Below are positions 1 through 7,786 of a DNA stretch of 22,774 nucleotides, piece by piece. A program made the position numbers and the translations under genes. Origin of the DNA: an uncultured Mycoplasmatota bacterium (GTDB lineage: Bacteria; Bacillota_I; Bacilli_A; RF39; UBA660); assembly GCA_900551105.1 (NCBI GenBank), contig URUT01000016.1, positions 1 to 22,774 on the forward strand. The letters run 5' to 3'. The notes beneath the pieces are model-generated. The model was not told the DNA's origin. It did no database searches and was given only the letters and a program-made list of their open reading frames with translations. Within the stretch, counting starts at the first letter, position 1; the number at the start of each line of letters is the position of its first letter.

Positions 1-515
1 TAGTTACTCAACAACCTCTTGGTGGTAAAGCACAATTTGGTGGTCAAAGATTTGGAGAAATGGAAGTTTGGGCACTTTATGCTTATGGTGCTGCACATGT
101 TTTACAAGAAATATTAACTGTTAAGTCAGATGATGTTTTAGGTAGAGTTAAAGTTTATGAGGCTTTAGTTAAGGGTAAAACAGTTAAAGGTGCTGGTATG
201 CCAGAGTCATTTAGAGTATTAATAAAAGAGTTCCAAGCTTTAGGTTTAGATGTTCAAATTATTGATAATAATGATGTTACTCATGAACTTAAAGAACTAG
301 AAGAAGAAGAGGAAGAATCTAGTGATGCAATTACTATTGATGAAATAGATGCTAAAGCTGGAATAATTAAACCAGAAGAAGAGGTTAGCAAAGAGGCTAC
401 CGAGGAAGAACCACTAGATGATGAAGCTGAGTTTGCTGATGATGATTTTGAAGAAGAGCCAACTAGTGAAGATTTAGAAGAATTAGAAGAAGATTTGGAA
501 GGGGATGAACTATAA
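1..515 (+). CDS. rpoB: RNA polymerase beta subunit, C-terminal end (partial)
   Basis: This is the 3' end of rpoB; the gene begins before the window and the first complete codon is at position 3. The reading frame opens with the conserved C-terminal beta motif (QPLGGKAQFGGQRFGEME), followed by WALYAYGAAHVLQEIL and by SFRVLIKEFQALGLD, the clamp-connecting end of the subunit that packs against beta prime. After about residue 95 of the visible part the protein continues as a strongly acidic, low-complexity tail of some 70 residues rich in Glu and Asp. That tail is not part of the conserved core and is probably disordered. The TAA stop shares its last base with the rpoC ATG (TAATG), so the two subunits are translationally coupled. 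Identification is secure. Confidence 0.97.
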   Translation, partial: VTQQPLGGKAQFGGQRFGEMEVWALYAYGAAHVLQEILTVKSDDVLGRVKVYEALVKGKTVKGAGMPESFRVLIKEFQALGLDVQIIDNNDVTHELKELEEEEEESSDAITIDEIDAKAGIIKPEEEVSKEATEEEPLDDEAEFADDDFEEEPTSEDLEELEEDLEGDEL

Positions 516-3500
516 TGATAGAAGTTAATAAAATTAAAGGAATTCGTATAGGAATTGCAAGCCCTGAAAAAATCAGAAGTTGGAGTTATGGCGAAATTAA
601 AAAGCCAGAAACTATTAATTATCGTACTTTAAAACCTGAGAGAGATGGACTATTTTGTGAAAAGATTTTTGGACCAACTAAAGATTTTGAGTGCTCTTGT
701 GGTAAGTATAAGAGATTAAGATATAAAAATGTTGTTTGTGATAGATGTGGAGTAGAAGTAACTCGTTCTAAGGTTCGCCGTGAAAGAATGGGACATATAG
801 AACTTGCTTCTCCTTGCTCTCATATTTGGTTCTTTAAAGGTGTGCCTTCTAAAATGGGATTAGTTTTAGATATGTCACCAAGAGAATTAGAGGAAGTACT
901 TTACTTTGTTAGTTACGTAGTAATTAATCCAGGTTCTGCACCTTTAGAGAAGAAACAAACTTTATCTGATAAAGAATACCGTGCTTATTATGAAAAGTAT
1001 GGAAATACTTTTGAAGTAGGAATGGGTGCTGAAGCTATTAAAAAACTTCTTGAGGAAGTTGATGTTGATGCAGAAATTGAAAAGCTTAATAAAGAATTAG
1101 ATGGAGCTACTGGTCAAAAGAGAATTCGTTTGGTTAAGAGATTAGATTGCTTAGTTGCTTTCCAAACATCAGGTAATAAACCTTCTTGGATGGTTTTAGA
1201 TGTTATTCCAGTAATTCCACCTGAACTTCGTCCGATGATTCAACTTGATGGTGGTAGATTTGCTACTAGTGATTTAAATGATTTATATCGTCGTATTATT
1301 AATCGTAATAATCGTTTAAAGAAATTATTAGAACTTGGAGCTCCATCAATAATTGTTCAAAATGAAAAGAGAATGCTTCAAGAAGCAGTAGATACATTAT
1401 TTGATAATGGTAGAAGAGGAAGAAGTATTTCTGGAGCTGGTAATAGACCTTTAAAATCACTTTCTAGTATGCTTAAAGGAAAACAAGGACGTTTCCGTCA
1501 AAACCTTTTAGGTAAGAGAGTTGATTACTCTGGACGTTCTGTTATCGTTGTAGGACCAAACTTAAAAATGTATGAGTGCGGATTACCTAAAGATATGGCT
1601 TTAGAGTTATTTAAACCTCATGTAATTAATGGATTAGTTTCTCGTGGACTTGCTCACAATATTAAGGGAGCTAAAAAGTTAATAGATACTAAAGATGATT
1701 GTGTATGGGATGTTGTTGAGGATGTTATTACTGAATATCCAGTAATGCTTAACCGTGCACCAACTCTACATAGACTTGGTATTCAAGCATTTGAACCAAA
1801 ATTAGTTGGTGGTAAGGCAATTAGATTACATCCACTTGTTTGTGCAGCATTTAATGCAGACTTTGATGGTGACCAGATGGCTATTCATGTTCCACTATCA
1901 GAAGAAGCTAAAGCTGAAGCAAGAATATTAATGCTTGGTGCTAATAATATCTTAAAACCTTCTGATGGTAAACCAATCGTTACTCCATCACAAGATATGG
2001 TTTTAGGAAACTACTATATTACAGTAGAATATGCTGGAGAAGAGAATGAAGGTAAAGTATATAAGAATTCTAATGAAGCAATTATGGCTTATGAAAGAAG
2101 AGAGATAACTCTTCATACAAGAATTGCTTTACCAGTATCATCTTTTAAATATAAATTATTTACTGATGATGTAAAAGATAAGTATTTAGTTACAACTGCT
2201 GGTAAATTAATATTTAATGAAATTTTACCTGATACTTTCCCTTATATTAATGAACCAACTAAAGATAATATTGAAGGTGTAACTCCTAGTAAATATTTCT
2301 TAGAGCGTGGTGTAAATATTCCGGAAGCTATTAAAGAAATGCCTGTTGCTGGAGCATTTGCTAAAAAGACTTTACAACAGATTATTGCTCAAGTATTTAG
2401 AAGATATAAGACTACTGAAACTTCTATGATGCTTGATAGATTAAAAGATTTAGGATTTAAATATTCTACTATTTCAGGTATTACATTTAGTTTATTTGAT
2501 ATTAAGACAAGTTCTCATAAAGCAGAGTTTGTTAAAGAGGGACAAGAAAAAGTTAATAAGATTAATAAACAGTTCCAAAGAGGTTTAATTACTGATGAAG
2601 AGAGACATAATTCAGTATGCGATGCTTGGAATGCTGTTAATGGTAAAGTTCAACAAGAACTTAAAAAGATTGCTGAAGAAGATGTTCGTAATCCAATATT
2701 CATGATGATGACTTCTGGTGCCCGTGGATCATTAAATCAGTTCTCACAGATGGCTGGTATGCGTGGTTTAATGGCTAAACCAAATGGTGATTCTATTGAA
2801 ATTCCAATTACAACATCATTATATGAAGGACACTCAGTAAACGAATTCTTCATTAATACTCACGGAGCTAGAAAAGGTACTGCGGATACAGCACTTAAGA
2901 CTGCTAACTCAGGATACTTAACAAGAAGATTAGTAGATGTTGCTCAAGATATAATTATTAAAGAAGAAGATTGTGGATGTAAGAGTGGATTATTAGTTAG
3001 TGACTTTATTGATGATAAGGATGGCTCTGTTATTGAGAGTCTATCTGAAAGAATTATTGGTAGATATACAGCTAAAAAGATTATTAATCCTGAAACTAAA
3101 GAAGTTATTGCTGATAAAGATGAAGCAATAACTGAAAGTATTGCTAATAAGATAGTTAAAGCTGGCATTAAGAGTGTTGAAATTAGAAGCGTATTAACTT
3201 GTCGTAGTGAAAAGGGTATTTGTCAAAAATGTTATGGTAATAACTTAGCTACTGGTAACTTAGTAGAAAATGGTGAAGCTGTTGGTATTATGGCTGCACA
3301 ATCTATTGGTGAACCAGGTACACAGCTTACAATGCGTACATTCCACTCAGGTGGTGTTGCAGGTGCTGAAGATATTACTCAAGGTCTTCCTCGTGTTGAA
3401 GAAATTTTTGAAGCTCGTAATCCAAAAGGTAAATCTACTATTGCAGAAATTACTGGTAAAATTACTAAGATTGAAGATGCTAATGGTAAATGGGATATTA

Positions 3501-4222
3501 CAATAACTAATGATGTAGATGTACGTAAACATACAACTACTTATGGTGCTAAATTAAGAGTAGAAGAAGGCATGGAGGTTAATGCTGGTGATAGACTTAC
3601 TGAAGGAACTATTTCTCCAAAAGAGTTATTAGCAGTAACAGATGCAATAACTACTCAAGAATATATTTTAAGAGAAATACAAAAAGTATTTAAATCACAA
3701 GGTGTTGATATAGCTGATAAACATATTGAAGTAATTGCTAGTCGTATGATTAATAAGATGCGTATTACTGATCCAGGTGATACTGATTTAGTTGCAGGAT
3801 TATCTGTATCAATTAGAAAGTTTATGGCTAAGAATAAACCAGTTATCTTAGAAGGAAAAGTACCAGCTACTGGATATCCAATTATTTTAGGTATAACTAA
3901 ATCAAGTTTAGAGACTGATTCATTCTTATCTGCTGCATCATTCCAAGAAACTACTAGAGTTTTAACTGATGCTGCTATTAAGGGTAAAGTAGATGAATTA
4001 AAGGGTCTAAAAGAGAATGTTATCCTAGGTAAATTAATTCCAGCAGGTACTGGAGCTAAAGGATATTCTGATATTGAAATAGAATTATCTAAAGAATATA
4101 TGGGAGATGAACCATCTGAGGTATTAGAAGATGAGTTTATTGATGATAAAGAAATAGCGCAGGAAGCCAAGGATGCTGATATTACTTTAGAAACTGAAGA
4201 AGAGGAAACTAGTGAAAATTAG
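515..4222 (+). CDS. rpoC: RNA polymerase beta prime subunit
   Basis: Full-length largest catalytic subunit of RNA polymerase, 1235 residues, close to the Bacillus size. The N-terminal zinc site is visible as C60, C62, C75 and C78. The catalytic NADFDGDQ motif, whose three Asp residues bind the active-site magnesium, is at residues 447-454. A second zinc site is formed by C896, C903 and C906, with C822 (or C820) as the fourth ligand. The bridge helix and trigger-loop region (QSIGEPGTQLTMRTFHSGG) lies at about 925-945. The last 30 or so residues are an acidic tail rich in Glu and Asp, like that of RpoB. The start is the ATG overlapping the rpoB stop, preceded by a GGAAGGGG Shine-Dalgarno. The stop codon lies inside a terminator hairpin. 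Confidence 0.98.
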   Translation: MIEVNKIKGIRIGIASPEKIRSWSYGEIKKPETINYRTLKPERDGLFCEKIFGPTKDFECSCGKYKRLRYKNVVCDRCGVEVTRSKVRRERMGHIELASPCSHIWFFKGVPSKMGLVLDMSPRELEEVLYFVSYVVINPGSAPLEKKQTLSDKEYRAYYEKYGNTFEVGMGAEAIKKLLEEVDVDAEIEKLNKELDGATGQKRIRLVKRLDCLVAFQTSGNKPSWMVLDVIPVIPPELRPMIQLDGGRFATSDLNDLYRRIINRNNRLKKLLELGAPSIIVQNEKRMLQEAVDTLFDNGRRGRSISGAGNRPLKSLSSMLKGKQGRFRQNLLGKRVDYSGRSVIVVGPNLKMYECGLPKDMALELFKPHVINGLVSRGLAHNIKGAKKLIDTKDDCVWDVVEDVITEYPVMLNRAPTLHRLGIQAFEPKLVGGKAIRLHPLVCAAFNADFDGDQMAIHVPLSEEAKAEARILMLGANNILKPSDGKPIVTPSQDMVLGNYYITVEYAGEENEGKVYKNSNEAIMAYERREITLHTRIALPVSSFKYKLFTDDVKDKYLVTTAGKLIFNEILPDTFPYINEPTKDNIEGVTPSKYFLERGVNIPEAIKEMPVAGAFAKKTLQQIIAQVFRRYKTTETSMMLDRLKDLGFKYSTISGITFSLFDIKTSSHKAEFVKEGQEKVNKINKQFQRGLITDEERHNSVCDAWNAVNGKVQQELKKIAEEDVRNPIFMMMTSGARGSLNQFSQMAGMRGLMAKPNGDSIEIPITTSLYEGHSVNEFFINTHGARKGTADTALKTANSGYLTRRLVDVAQDIIIKEEDCGCKSGLLVSDFIDDKDGSVIESLSERIIGRYTAKKIINPETKEVIADKDEAITESIANKIVKAGIKSVEIRSVLTCRSEKGICQKCYGNNLATGNLVENGEAVGIMAAQSIGEPGTQLTMRTFHSGGVAGAEDITQGLPRVEEIFEARNPKGKSTIAEITGKITKIEDANGKWDITITNDVDVRKHTTTYGAKLRVEEGMEVNAGDRLTEGTISPKELLAVTDAITTQEYILREIQKVFKSQGVDIADKHIEVIASRMINKMRITDPGDTDLVAGLSVSIRKFMAKNKPVILEGKVPATGYPIILGITKSSLETDSFLSAASFQETTRVLTDAAIKGKVDELKGLKENVILGKLIPAGTGAKGYSDIEIELSKEYMGDEPSEVLEDEFIDDKEIAQEAKDADITLETEEEETSEN

Positions 4223-4234
4223 TTTCTTTTTTTT
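4205..4234 (+). terminator. Rho-independent terminator of rpoB-rpoC
   Basis: A perfect 7-bp stem, GAAACTA (4205-4211) with TAGTTTC (4220-4226), encloses an 8-nt loop and is followed by eight T residues (4227-4234). The rpoC stop codon (4220-4222) is part of the stem. The stem has few GC pairs, but the U-tract is strong and the position is right. Confidence 0.75.
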
Positions 4235-4245
4235 GACAAATAAGT

Positions 4246-4264
4246 TATAATTATTTTAGGTGAT
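4246..4264 (+). promoter_or_regulatory. Compact promoter plus ribosome binding site
   Basis: A consensus TATAAT (4246-4251) is followed after only six bases by AGGTGAT (4258-4264), and then by GTG at 4269. Transcription should start about at the Shine-Dalgarno, giving a leader of about ten bases. No good -35 stands 17 bp upstream. The perfect TTGACA at 4233-4238 is only 7 bp from TATAAT and cannot be its partner. Confidence 0.55.
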
Positions 4265-4268
4265 AAGA

Positions 4269-4817
4269 GTGGATAATATTAACAGATTGCTTTTAGGGGT
4301 AGTAATTGTTTTGGTTGTAGTTACTGCAGGAGTAGCGTTTGCATATTTTTCTTCAAGCATGCCAACCGGTGAAAGTAAAACGACAATAACTGGTAATGCC
4401 GGAAAGATGAATATAACTTATGATGGAGGTAGTGAAATTGTTGCTAATAAATTACTTCCTAGAGAAGAAGCTTTTGCTACTAAACATTTTACCGTAACTG
4501 GTAATAATACAACTAATGGTCTTGATATGCCATATTCAATATCTTTAGTAGTTGATACTTATACTTTTACTGCTAATGCTATTACTTATACACTAACTGG
4601 AACAAACACCGGAAGTAATGGAACTATAGTTGCAAATACATCTGGTAGTATAAGTAAGACAGGAACAACTCTTTTGGGTACTGGATTATTTAAAAGTGCG
4701 GTTAATAAAGTTCATACTTATGATTTAAGTCTTTTTTACAAGGATAATGGTACTGTACAAAATGATGATATTGGAAAAACAGTAAAAGTTCATGTTAATA
4801 TTGAAGCAGTAAAATAG
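4269..4817 (+). CDS. Secreted TasA/camelysin-like protein with SipW-type signal
   Basis: A protein of 182 residues if the GTG at 4269 is used. I prefer this start over the in-frame GTG at 4260 because AGGTGAT (4258-4264) is correctly placed for it. One hydrophobic segment, residues about 6-25 (LLLGVVIVLVVVTAGVAFA), leads into AYFSSS. A hydrophobic stretch running into a small-residue/aromatic junction and then a polar strand is typical of precursors cleaved by SipW-type ER-like signal peptidases (TasA, CalY). The rest is rich in Thr, Asn and Gly with alternating hydrophobic residues, consistent with an all-beta surface or fibre subunit. No LPxTG anchor is seen. The N-terminal plan matches that of the protein at 12855. 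Function beyond being exported is inferred; an exosporium or matrix protein is possible given the sporulation genes that follow. Confidence 0.65.
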   Translation: MDNINRLLLGVVIVLVVVTAGVAFAYFSSSMPTGESKTTITGNAGKMNITYDGGSEIVANKLLPREEAFATKHFTVTGNNTTNGLDMPYSISLVVDTYTFTANAITYTLTGTNTGSNGTIVANTSGSISKTGTTLLGTGLFKSAVNKVHTYDLSLFYKDNGTVQNDDIGKTVKVHVNIEAVK

Positions 4818-4839
4818 GTACAAAAACATAACATTTATT

Positions 4840-4859
4840 CATATAATGTACTAGGTGAT
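4840..4859 (+). promoter_or_regulatory. Promoter of spoVIF-like gene, possibly mother-cell sigma type
   Basis: CATATAAT (4840-4847) contains a vegetative TATAAT but also matches seven of eight positions of the SigE -10 consensus CATACAnT. Five bases later comes AGGTGAT (4853-4859), then GTG at 4864. The layout is nearly identical to that of the promoter at 4246. Which sigma factor reads it cannot be settled from sequence; no convincing -35 is seen. Confidence 0.5.
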
Positions 4860-4863
4860 TTGT

Positions 4864-5106
4864 GTGAATGATGAGTTATTTCAAAAAGTTGAAAAGAAGA
4901 CTAAAGTAGGAAAGGATAAAATAATATCTTTAGCTAAGATGGTTAATGATAATGGACTTAAGGATGAGAAAACATTGAAGGAGGTTATTTCAGAACTTAG
5001 TGTGCTTACTGGTAAAAAGGTAGATAAAACGCTTGAAAGTAAGATTATTAATGCAGTTATGGATGGGAAAGTACCTAAAGGCGGAGATATTGAAAAAATG
5101 TTTTAG
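4864..5106 (+). CDS. spoVIF: SpoVIF-like sporulation protein
   Basis: An 80-residue soluble protein. It opens FQKVEKKTKVGKDKIISLAKMV, continues with LKDEKTLKEVISELSVLTGKK and ends GKVPKGGDIEKMF. This order (F-x-x-V/I-E-K-K-T-x-V, then DEKTLxxxIxxLS, then a short helix containing a V-P turn) is that of the SpoVIF family (about 88 residues in Bacillus), a late mother-cell protein needed for proper spore coat assembly. I recognise the family from memory. The start is GTG 4864, four bases after AGGTGAT; the upstream in-frame GTG at 4855 lies inside that Shine-Dalgarno. The next gene begins two bases after the stop. Presence of spoIVA nearby supports a sporulation role. Confidence 0.72.
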   Translation: MNDELFQKVEKKTKVGKDKIISLAKMVNDNGLKDEKTLKEVISELSVLTGKKVDKTLESKIINAVMDGKVPKGGDIEKMF

Positions 5107-5108
5107 TT

Positions 5109-5864
5109 ATGAATGAGGTAAAAAAGAAATTAATTGGTAATTATTCATCGCTTTTAACTAGTGATGAAATAGAGAATATTGATAAATTAAGTGAAGAAGA
5201 AATTAGAAGATTAGTAAATAGAGTTTGGGCTAATTTGATTAGTTACGATGATAATTTTTGTTTTTTGAAGACATTTGTTTGTCTAGGTAATTTGACTTAT
5301 TTTGATGGGGATATTGATGCAATTATAAATTATGAAAGTACGCCCGTTGAGCTTTATTATCCTGCTTTGTTAGATCCTAAGAATATTGATGAAACTGGAA
5401 TGGCTTTGGATGTTGATTTTACGAAGACAAAAGAAGTATATTTGCCAATTGATTTTGATGGCAAGGCACTTACTATTCATGGGGGATATAAGCCTAAATT
5501 TATTTTTTCGGTTCATACTGGTGAAGGAGTATTTAATAACGGTTATAATGCTGCTGATTGTTTTTCTAAGTCTACTGGGATTCCGTTTAGAGGAATAGAT
5601 TTAAGAATGTATTATCCTGATTTAGTACCAAATGAAAAAGAGTTGGTTCGTAATGCTGTTTCAGAATATTTAATGGATAGGGTTTACTATGGTGATATAA
5701 GATATTTTGATGTTGATTTAAGGGATTCTTTGTGTAAGAAATATCATAAGTATATTGTAAGAACTTTTCAGTTTTTAGAGCCTTATTGTAGGCCATCAGA
5801 GATTTTACTTTCTATTAAAAATCATATTAAGTTTGAAGAAATGGAAAAGGCGCATCAAATATAA
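5109..5864 (+). CDS. Conserved-looking protein of unknown function in sporulation block
   Basis: A 251-residue protein I do not recognise. It has no signal peptide or membrane segment, so it is probably cytoplasmic. The N-terminus is a charged helical region (LTSDEIENIDKLSEEEIRRLVNRV); the middle is mixed alpha/beta with many aromatic residues (ELYYPALLDPKNID, then FIFSVHTGEGVFNNGYNAADCF); the C-terminal third is helical with several Tyr, Cys and Arg residues. It starts two bases after the spoVIF stop and has no good Shine-Dalgarno, so it is probably translated by coupling. Membership in the same transcript as a coat-assembly gene makes a sporulation role plausible, but that rests on position only. 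Confidence 0.6.
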   Translation: MNEVKKKLIGNYSSLLTSDEIENIDKLSEEEIRRLVNRVWANLISYDDNFCFLKTFVCLGNLTYFDGDIDAIINYESTPVELYYPALLDPKNIDETGMALDVDFTKTKEVYLPIDFDGKALTIHGGYKPKFIFSVHTGEGVFNNGYNAADCFSKSTGIPFRGIDLRMYYPDLVPNEKELVRNAVSEYLMDRVYYGDIRYFDVDLRDSLCKKYHKYIVRTFQFLEPYCRPSEILLSIKNHIKFEEMEKAHQI

Positions 5865-5865
5865 A

Positions 5866-5976
5866 AAAGTGGGTGAAGGCAGCCCGATATATGCCAATTA
5901 ACAAAGTGGGTGAAGGCAGCCCGATATGTGTCAATTAACAAAGTGGGTGAAGGCAGCCCGATATGTGCCAATTAAA
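5866..5976 (+). repeat. Three 37-bp tandem repeats
   Basis: Three nearly identical units sit head to tail directly after the stop at 5862-5864. Each starts AAAGTGGGTGAAGGCAGCCC, with the GTGGG at 5869, 5906 and 5943, exactly 37 bp apart. The units differ at only two or three bases. Each can form a short hairpin, GGCA paired with TGCC or TGTC. The TGTC change in unit 2 keeps pairing through a G-U pair. At about 46% GC the units stand out from the AT-rich surroundings. No spacers separate them, so this is not a CRISPR array. Confidence 0.85.
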
Positions 5977-5982
5977 AAAGTT

Positions 5983-6010
5983 GGATTAGAGAGCTTATTC
6001 TAATCCTTTT
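5983..6010 (+). terminator. Terminator after the spoVIF block
   Basis: A perfect 8-bp stem, GGATTAGA (5983-5990) with TCTAATCC (5999-6006), has an 8-nt loop and is followed by TTTT. It lies just after the tandem repeats and would end the transcript from 4258, placing the repeats in that mRNA's 3' untranslated region. Confidence 0.65.
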
Positions 6011-6082
6011 AATGTTAGAAATAGATGATGTAATTTTATATTATTAGAAGAAAAGTGTAGAGAATATAATAAATAAATTTGT

Positions 6083-6129
6083 GTTTCATTTCGCAAAAAG
6101 CAAAATTTTTTGATTTTGCGAAATGGAAT
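6083..6129. repeat. Long inverted repeat upstream of spoIVA
   Basis: CATTTCGCAAAA (6087-6098) and TTTTGCGAAATG (6114-6125) are perfect 12-bp complements; adding the flanking wobble pairs extends the stem to about 16 bp. The loop is 15 nt. A shorter alternative, GCAAAAT with ATTTTGC (6100-6117), would compete with it. The stem is not followed directly by a T-run on either strand, so it does not look like a terminator. An operator, or a structured leader if transcription starts near 6077, are the alternatives. Confidence 0.75.
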
Positions 6130-6160
6130 TAATTAATCTGTTCTTTTTTTTTGCTTGAAA

Positions 6161-6168
6161 CATAGTAT
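6161..6168 (+). promoter_or_regulatory. Possible SigE-type -10 of spoIVA
   Basis: CATAGTAT resembles the SigE -10 consensus CATACAnT and lies a few bases before the GAAAGGAAAGG Shine-Dalgarno of spoIVA (ATG 6190). In Bacillus, spoIVA is read by SigE. I find no matching -35 about 14 bp upstream, where the sequence is a T-run, so this stays tentative. Confidence 0.35.
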
Positions 6169-6189
6169 TAAATTGAAAGGAAAGGTCTA

Positions 6190-7668
6190 ATGGAAAAGAA
6201 AGAGATTATTAGTAGCATCTCTAATTGGGGAAATGGTGAAATTTATCTTGGGGTTGTTGGGGCAGTAAGAACTGGAAAATCGACCTTTATTAAAAGGGTA
6301 ATAGAAACACTAGTAATACCTAATATTGACGATGAGAGTGAAAAGAAAAGGTGTTTGGATGAGGTTCCACAGTCAGCACCTGGTAAAACAATTATGACTA
6401 CTGAGCCTAAATTTGTTCCTAGTACGGGGGCTACAATTAAAATTGATGAGTTTGAGTCTAAAATTAAATTAATTGATTGTGTAGGTTATGTTATTAAAAC
6501 TAGTAATGGATATGAAGATGAGATTGGTAATCCGAGACTTGTTAAAACTCCGTGGTTTACGGAAGAAATACCATTTGTAGAAGCAGCAGAGATAGGTACA
6601 GAAAAGGTAATTAAAGATCATTCTACTATTGGGGTAGTAATAACTACGGACGGCTCTATTGGTGAGTTTACTAGAGGCGAATATATGGAAGCTGAAGAAA
6701 AGGTTATTACTGAACTTAAAATGATTAATAAACCATTTATTATTGTTTTAAATACAACACATCCTGATAATGATGAGACTAGAAAGCTTGCAGAAAATTT
6801 ATCTAGTAATTATGATGTACCAGTTTTGCCAATTAATGTTGATAAGATGACTGAAAAAGAGATGTATGATATTTTAAAAACCGCTTTATATGAGTTTCCA
6901 GTTGTTGATGTAACAATAAATGTTCCTGAGTGGATTCATATCTTACCAGATAATCATGAGGTTAAAATGCATTACCTAGAGAAAATTAGAGAAAGTGTTA
7001 CAAAGATTAGTAAGCTTAAAGATGCTGATATGATTACAAAGTATTATGAGGATAGTCCTTATATTTCTAAAGCTTATATTAAAGAGGTAGATACTAGTAA
7101 TGGAGTAGTTACACTTAATTTAGATTCATCTGATGAGTTATATAATGAAACATTAAAGAATATTTTAGGGGGTATTACTTTAAATAAGAGTAGTTTACTT
7201 AAAGTATTTACTGAATATAGTGAAAATAAGGAAGAGAATACTAGTATTAGGTCTGCACTTAAGATGGCGAAGAGTACTGGCTATGGTATAGTATATCCTA
7301 CATTAAATGATATGAAATTATCTACACCAGAAATAATTAAACAAGGTTCTAGATATGGGGTTAAGTTAAAGGCGGTGGCTTCATCTATACATTTAATGAA
7401 AGTGGATGTTGAAAGTACTTTTGAACCAATTATTGGAACTGAGCTTCAAAGTAAAGAATTAATTAACTATATTATGAAAGATTATGAAACAGATCCAACA
7501 AGTATTTGGAAAAGTGAAATATTTGGCAGAAGTTTAGATGTAATTGTTAAAGAAGGTATTCAAGCTAAGCTTTCGATGATGCCGGAAACTACAAGGTATA
7601 AATTATCAAATACTGTTACAAAAATTGTTAATAAAGGTACTAATAAGTTAATTGCTATTGTATTATAG
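6190..7668 (+). CDS. spoIVA: Stage IV sporulation protein A, coat morphogenetic ATPase
   Basis: SpoIVA assembles on the outer forespore membrane and polymerises, using ATP, into the platform for the spore coat and cortex. At 492 residues it has the length I recall for the Bacillus subtilis protein. The N-terminal TRAFAC-type ATPase domain shows the Walker A motif GAVRTGKST at residues 24-32 (K30), then the family stretch GKTIMTTEPKFVPS, IDCVGY as the Walker B region, AAEIGTEKVIKDHSTIGVV and VITTDG. The middle domain includes SALKMAKSTGYGI. The C-terminal region (RQGSR-like QGSRYGVKLKA, SIHLMKVDVEST, SIWKSEIFGRSL, ending KLIAIVL) is the part used for membrane targeting and anchoring. The ATG has a GGAAAGG Shine-Dalgarno. 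The gene stands alone between two terminators. Confidence 0.97.
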   Translation: MEKKEIISSISNWGNGEIYLGVVGAVRTGKSTFIKRVIETLVIPNIDDESEKKRCLDEVPQSAPGKTIMTTEPKFVPSTGATIKIDEFESKIKLIDCVGYVIKTSNGYEDEIGNPRLVKTPWFTEEIPFVEAAEIGTEKVIKDHSTIGVVITTDGSIGEFTRGEYMEAEEKVITELKMINKPFIIVLNTTHPDNDETRKLAENLSSNYDVPVLPINVDKMTEKEMYDILKTALYEFPVVDVTINVPEWIHILPDNHEVKMHYLEKIRESVTKISKLKDADMITKYYEDSPYISKAYIKEVDTSNGVVTLNLDSSDELYNETLKNILGGITLNKSSLLKVFTEYSENKEENTSIRSALKMAKSTGYGIVYPTLNDMKLSTPEIIKQGSRYGVKLKAVASSIHLMKVDVESTFEPIIGTELQSKELINYIMKDYETDPTSIWKSEIFGRSLDVIVKEGIQAKLSMMPETTRYKLSNTVTKIVNKGTNKLIAIVL

Positions 7669-7671
7669 TGT

Positions 7672-7708
7672 AAAAAACTAGTTTTTTTAAAGAAATACTA
7701 GTTTTTTT
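7672..7708 (+). terminator. Terminator after spoIVA
   Basis: AAAAAACTAGT (7672-7682) pairs perfectly with ACTAGTTTTTT (7697-7707). The symmetrical A-run and T-run would let it work for transcripts from either strand. Confidence 0.75.
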
Positions 7709-7786
7709 CTTGCTTTTTATACTAATATTTGATAATTTATACTTGTAGGGTAAATACCTATAAATTAAGAATGGGAGGTAATCGTT

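Larger units (their letters stand above)
5865..6189 (+). other. Intergenic region between the spoVIF block and spoIVA
   Basis: This 325-base stretch holds no credible gene. In order it contains the three 37-bp repeats, a terminator hairpin, an AT-rich stretch with a TATAAT at 6065-6070 that has no clear -35, a long inverted repeat (6083-6129), a T-rich stretch, CATAGTAT at 6161-6168 and the spoIVA Shine-Dalgarno. Confidence 0.8.

Noticed and set aside
2944..4170. Open frames on the minus strand and in other frames within rpoC
   Set aside because: They are antisense or out-of-frame shadows of rpoC, with no ribosome binding sites or family features.
4233..4251. TTGACA plus TATAAT as a full consensus promoter
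   Set aside because: Both hexamers are perfect, but only 7 bp separate them; about 17 are needed. I keep TATAAT as a -10 and treat TTGACA as coincidence beside the terminator T-run.
5866..5976. Possible CRISPR array
   Set aside because: Unit length falls in the range of CRISPR repeats, but the units abut with no spacers and no cas gene is in the window.
5866..5976. AAAGTGG at the start of each 37-bp unit as further MraZ boxes
   Set aside because: The copies are 37 bp apart rather than 10, so they lie on different helix faces, and they follow a gene rather than preceding one. The match is short enough to be chance.
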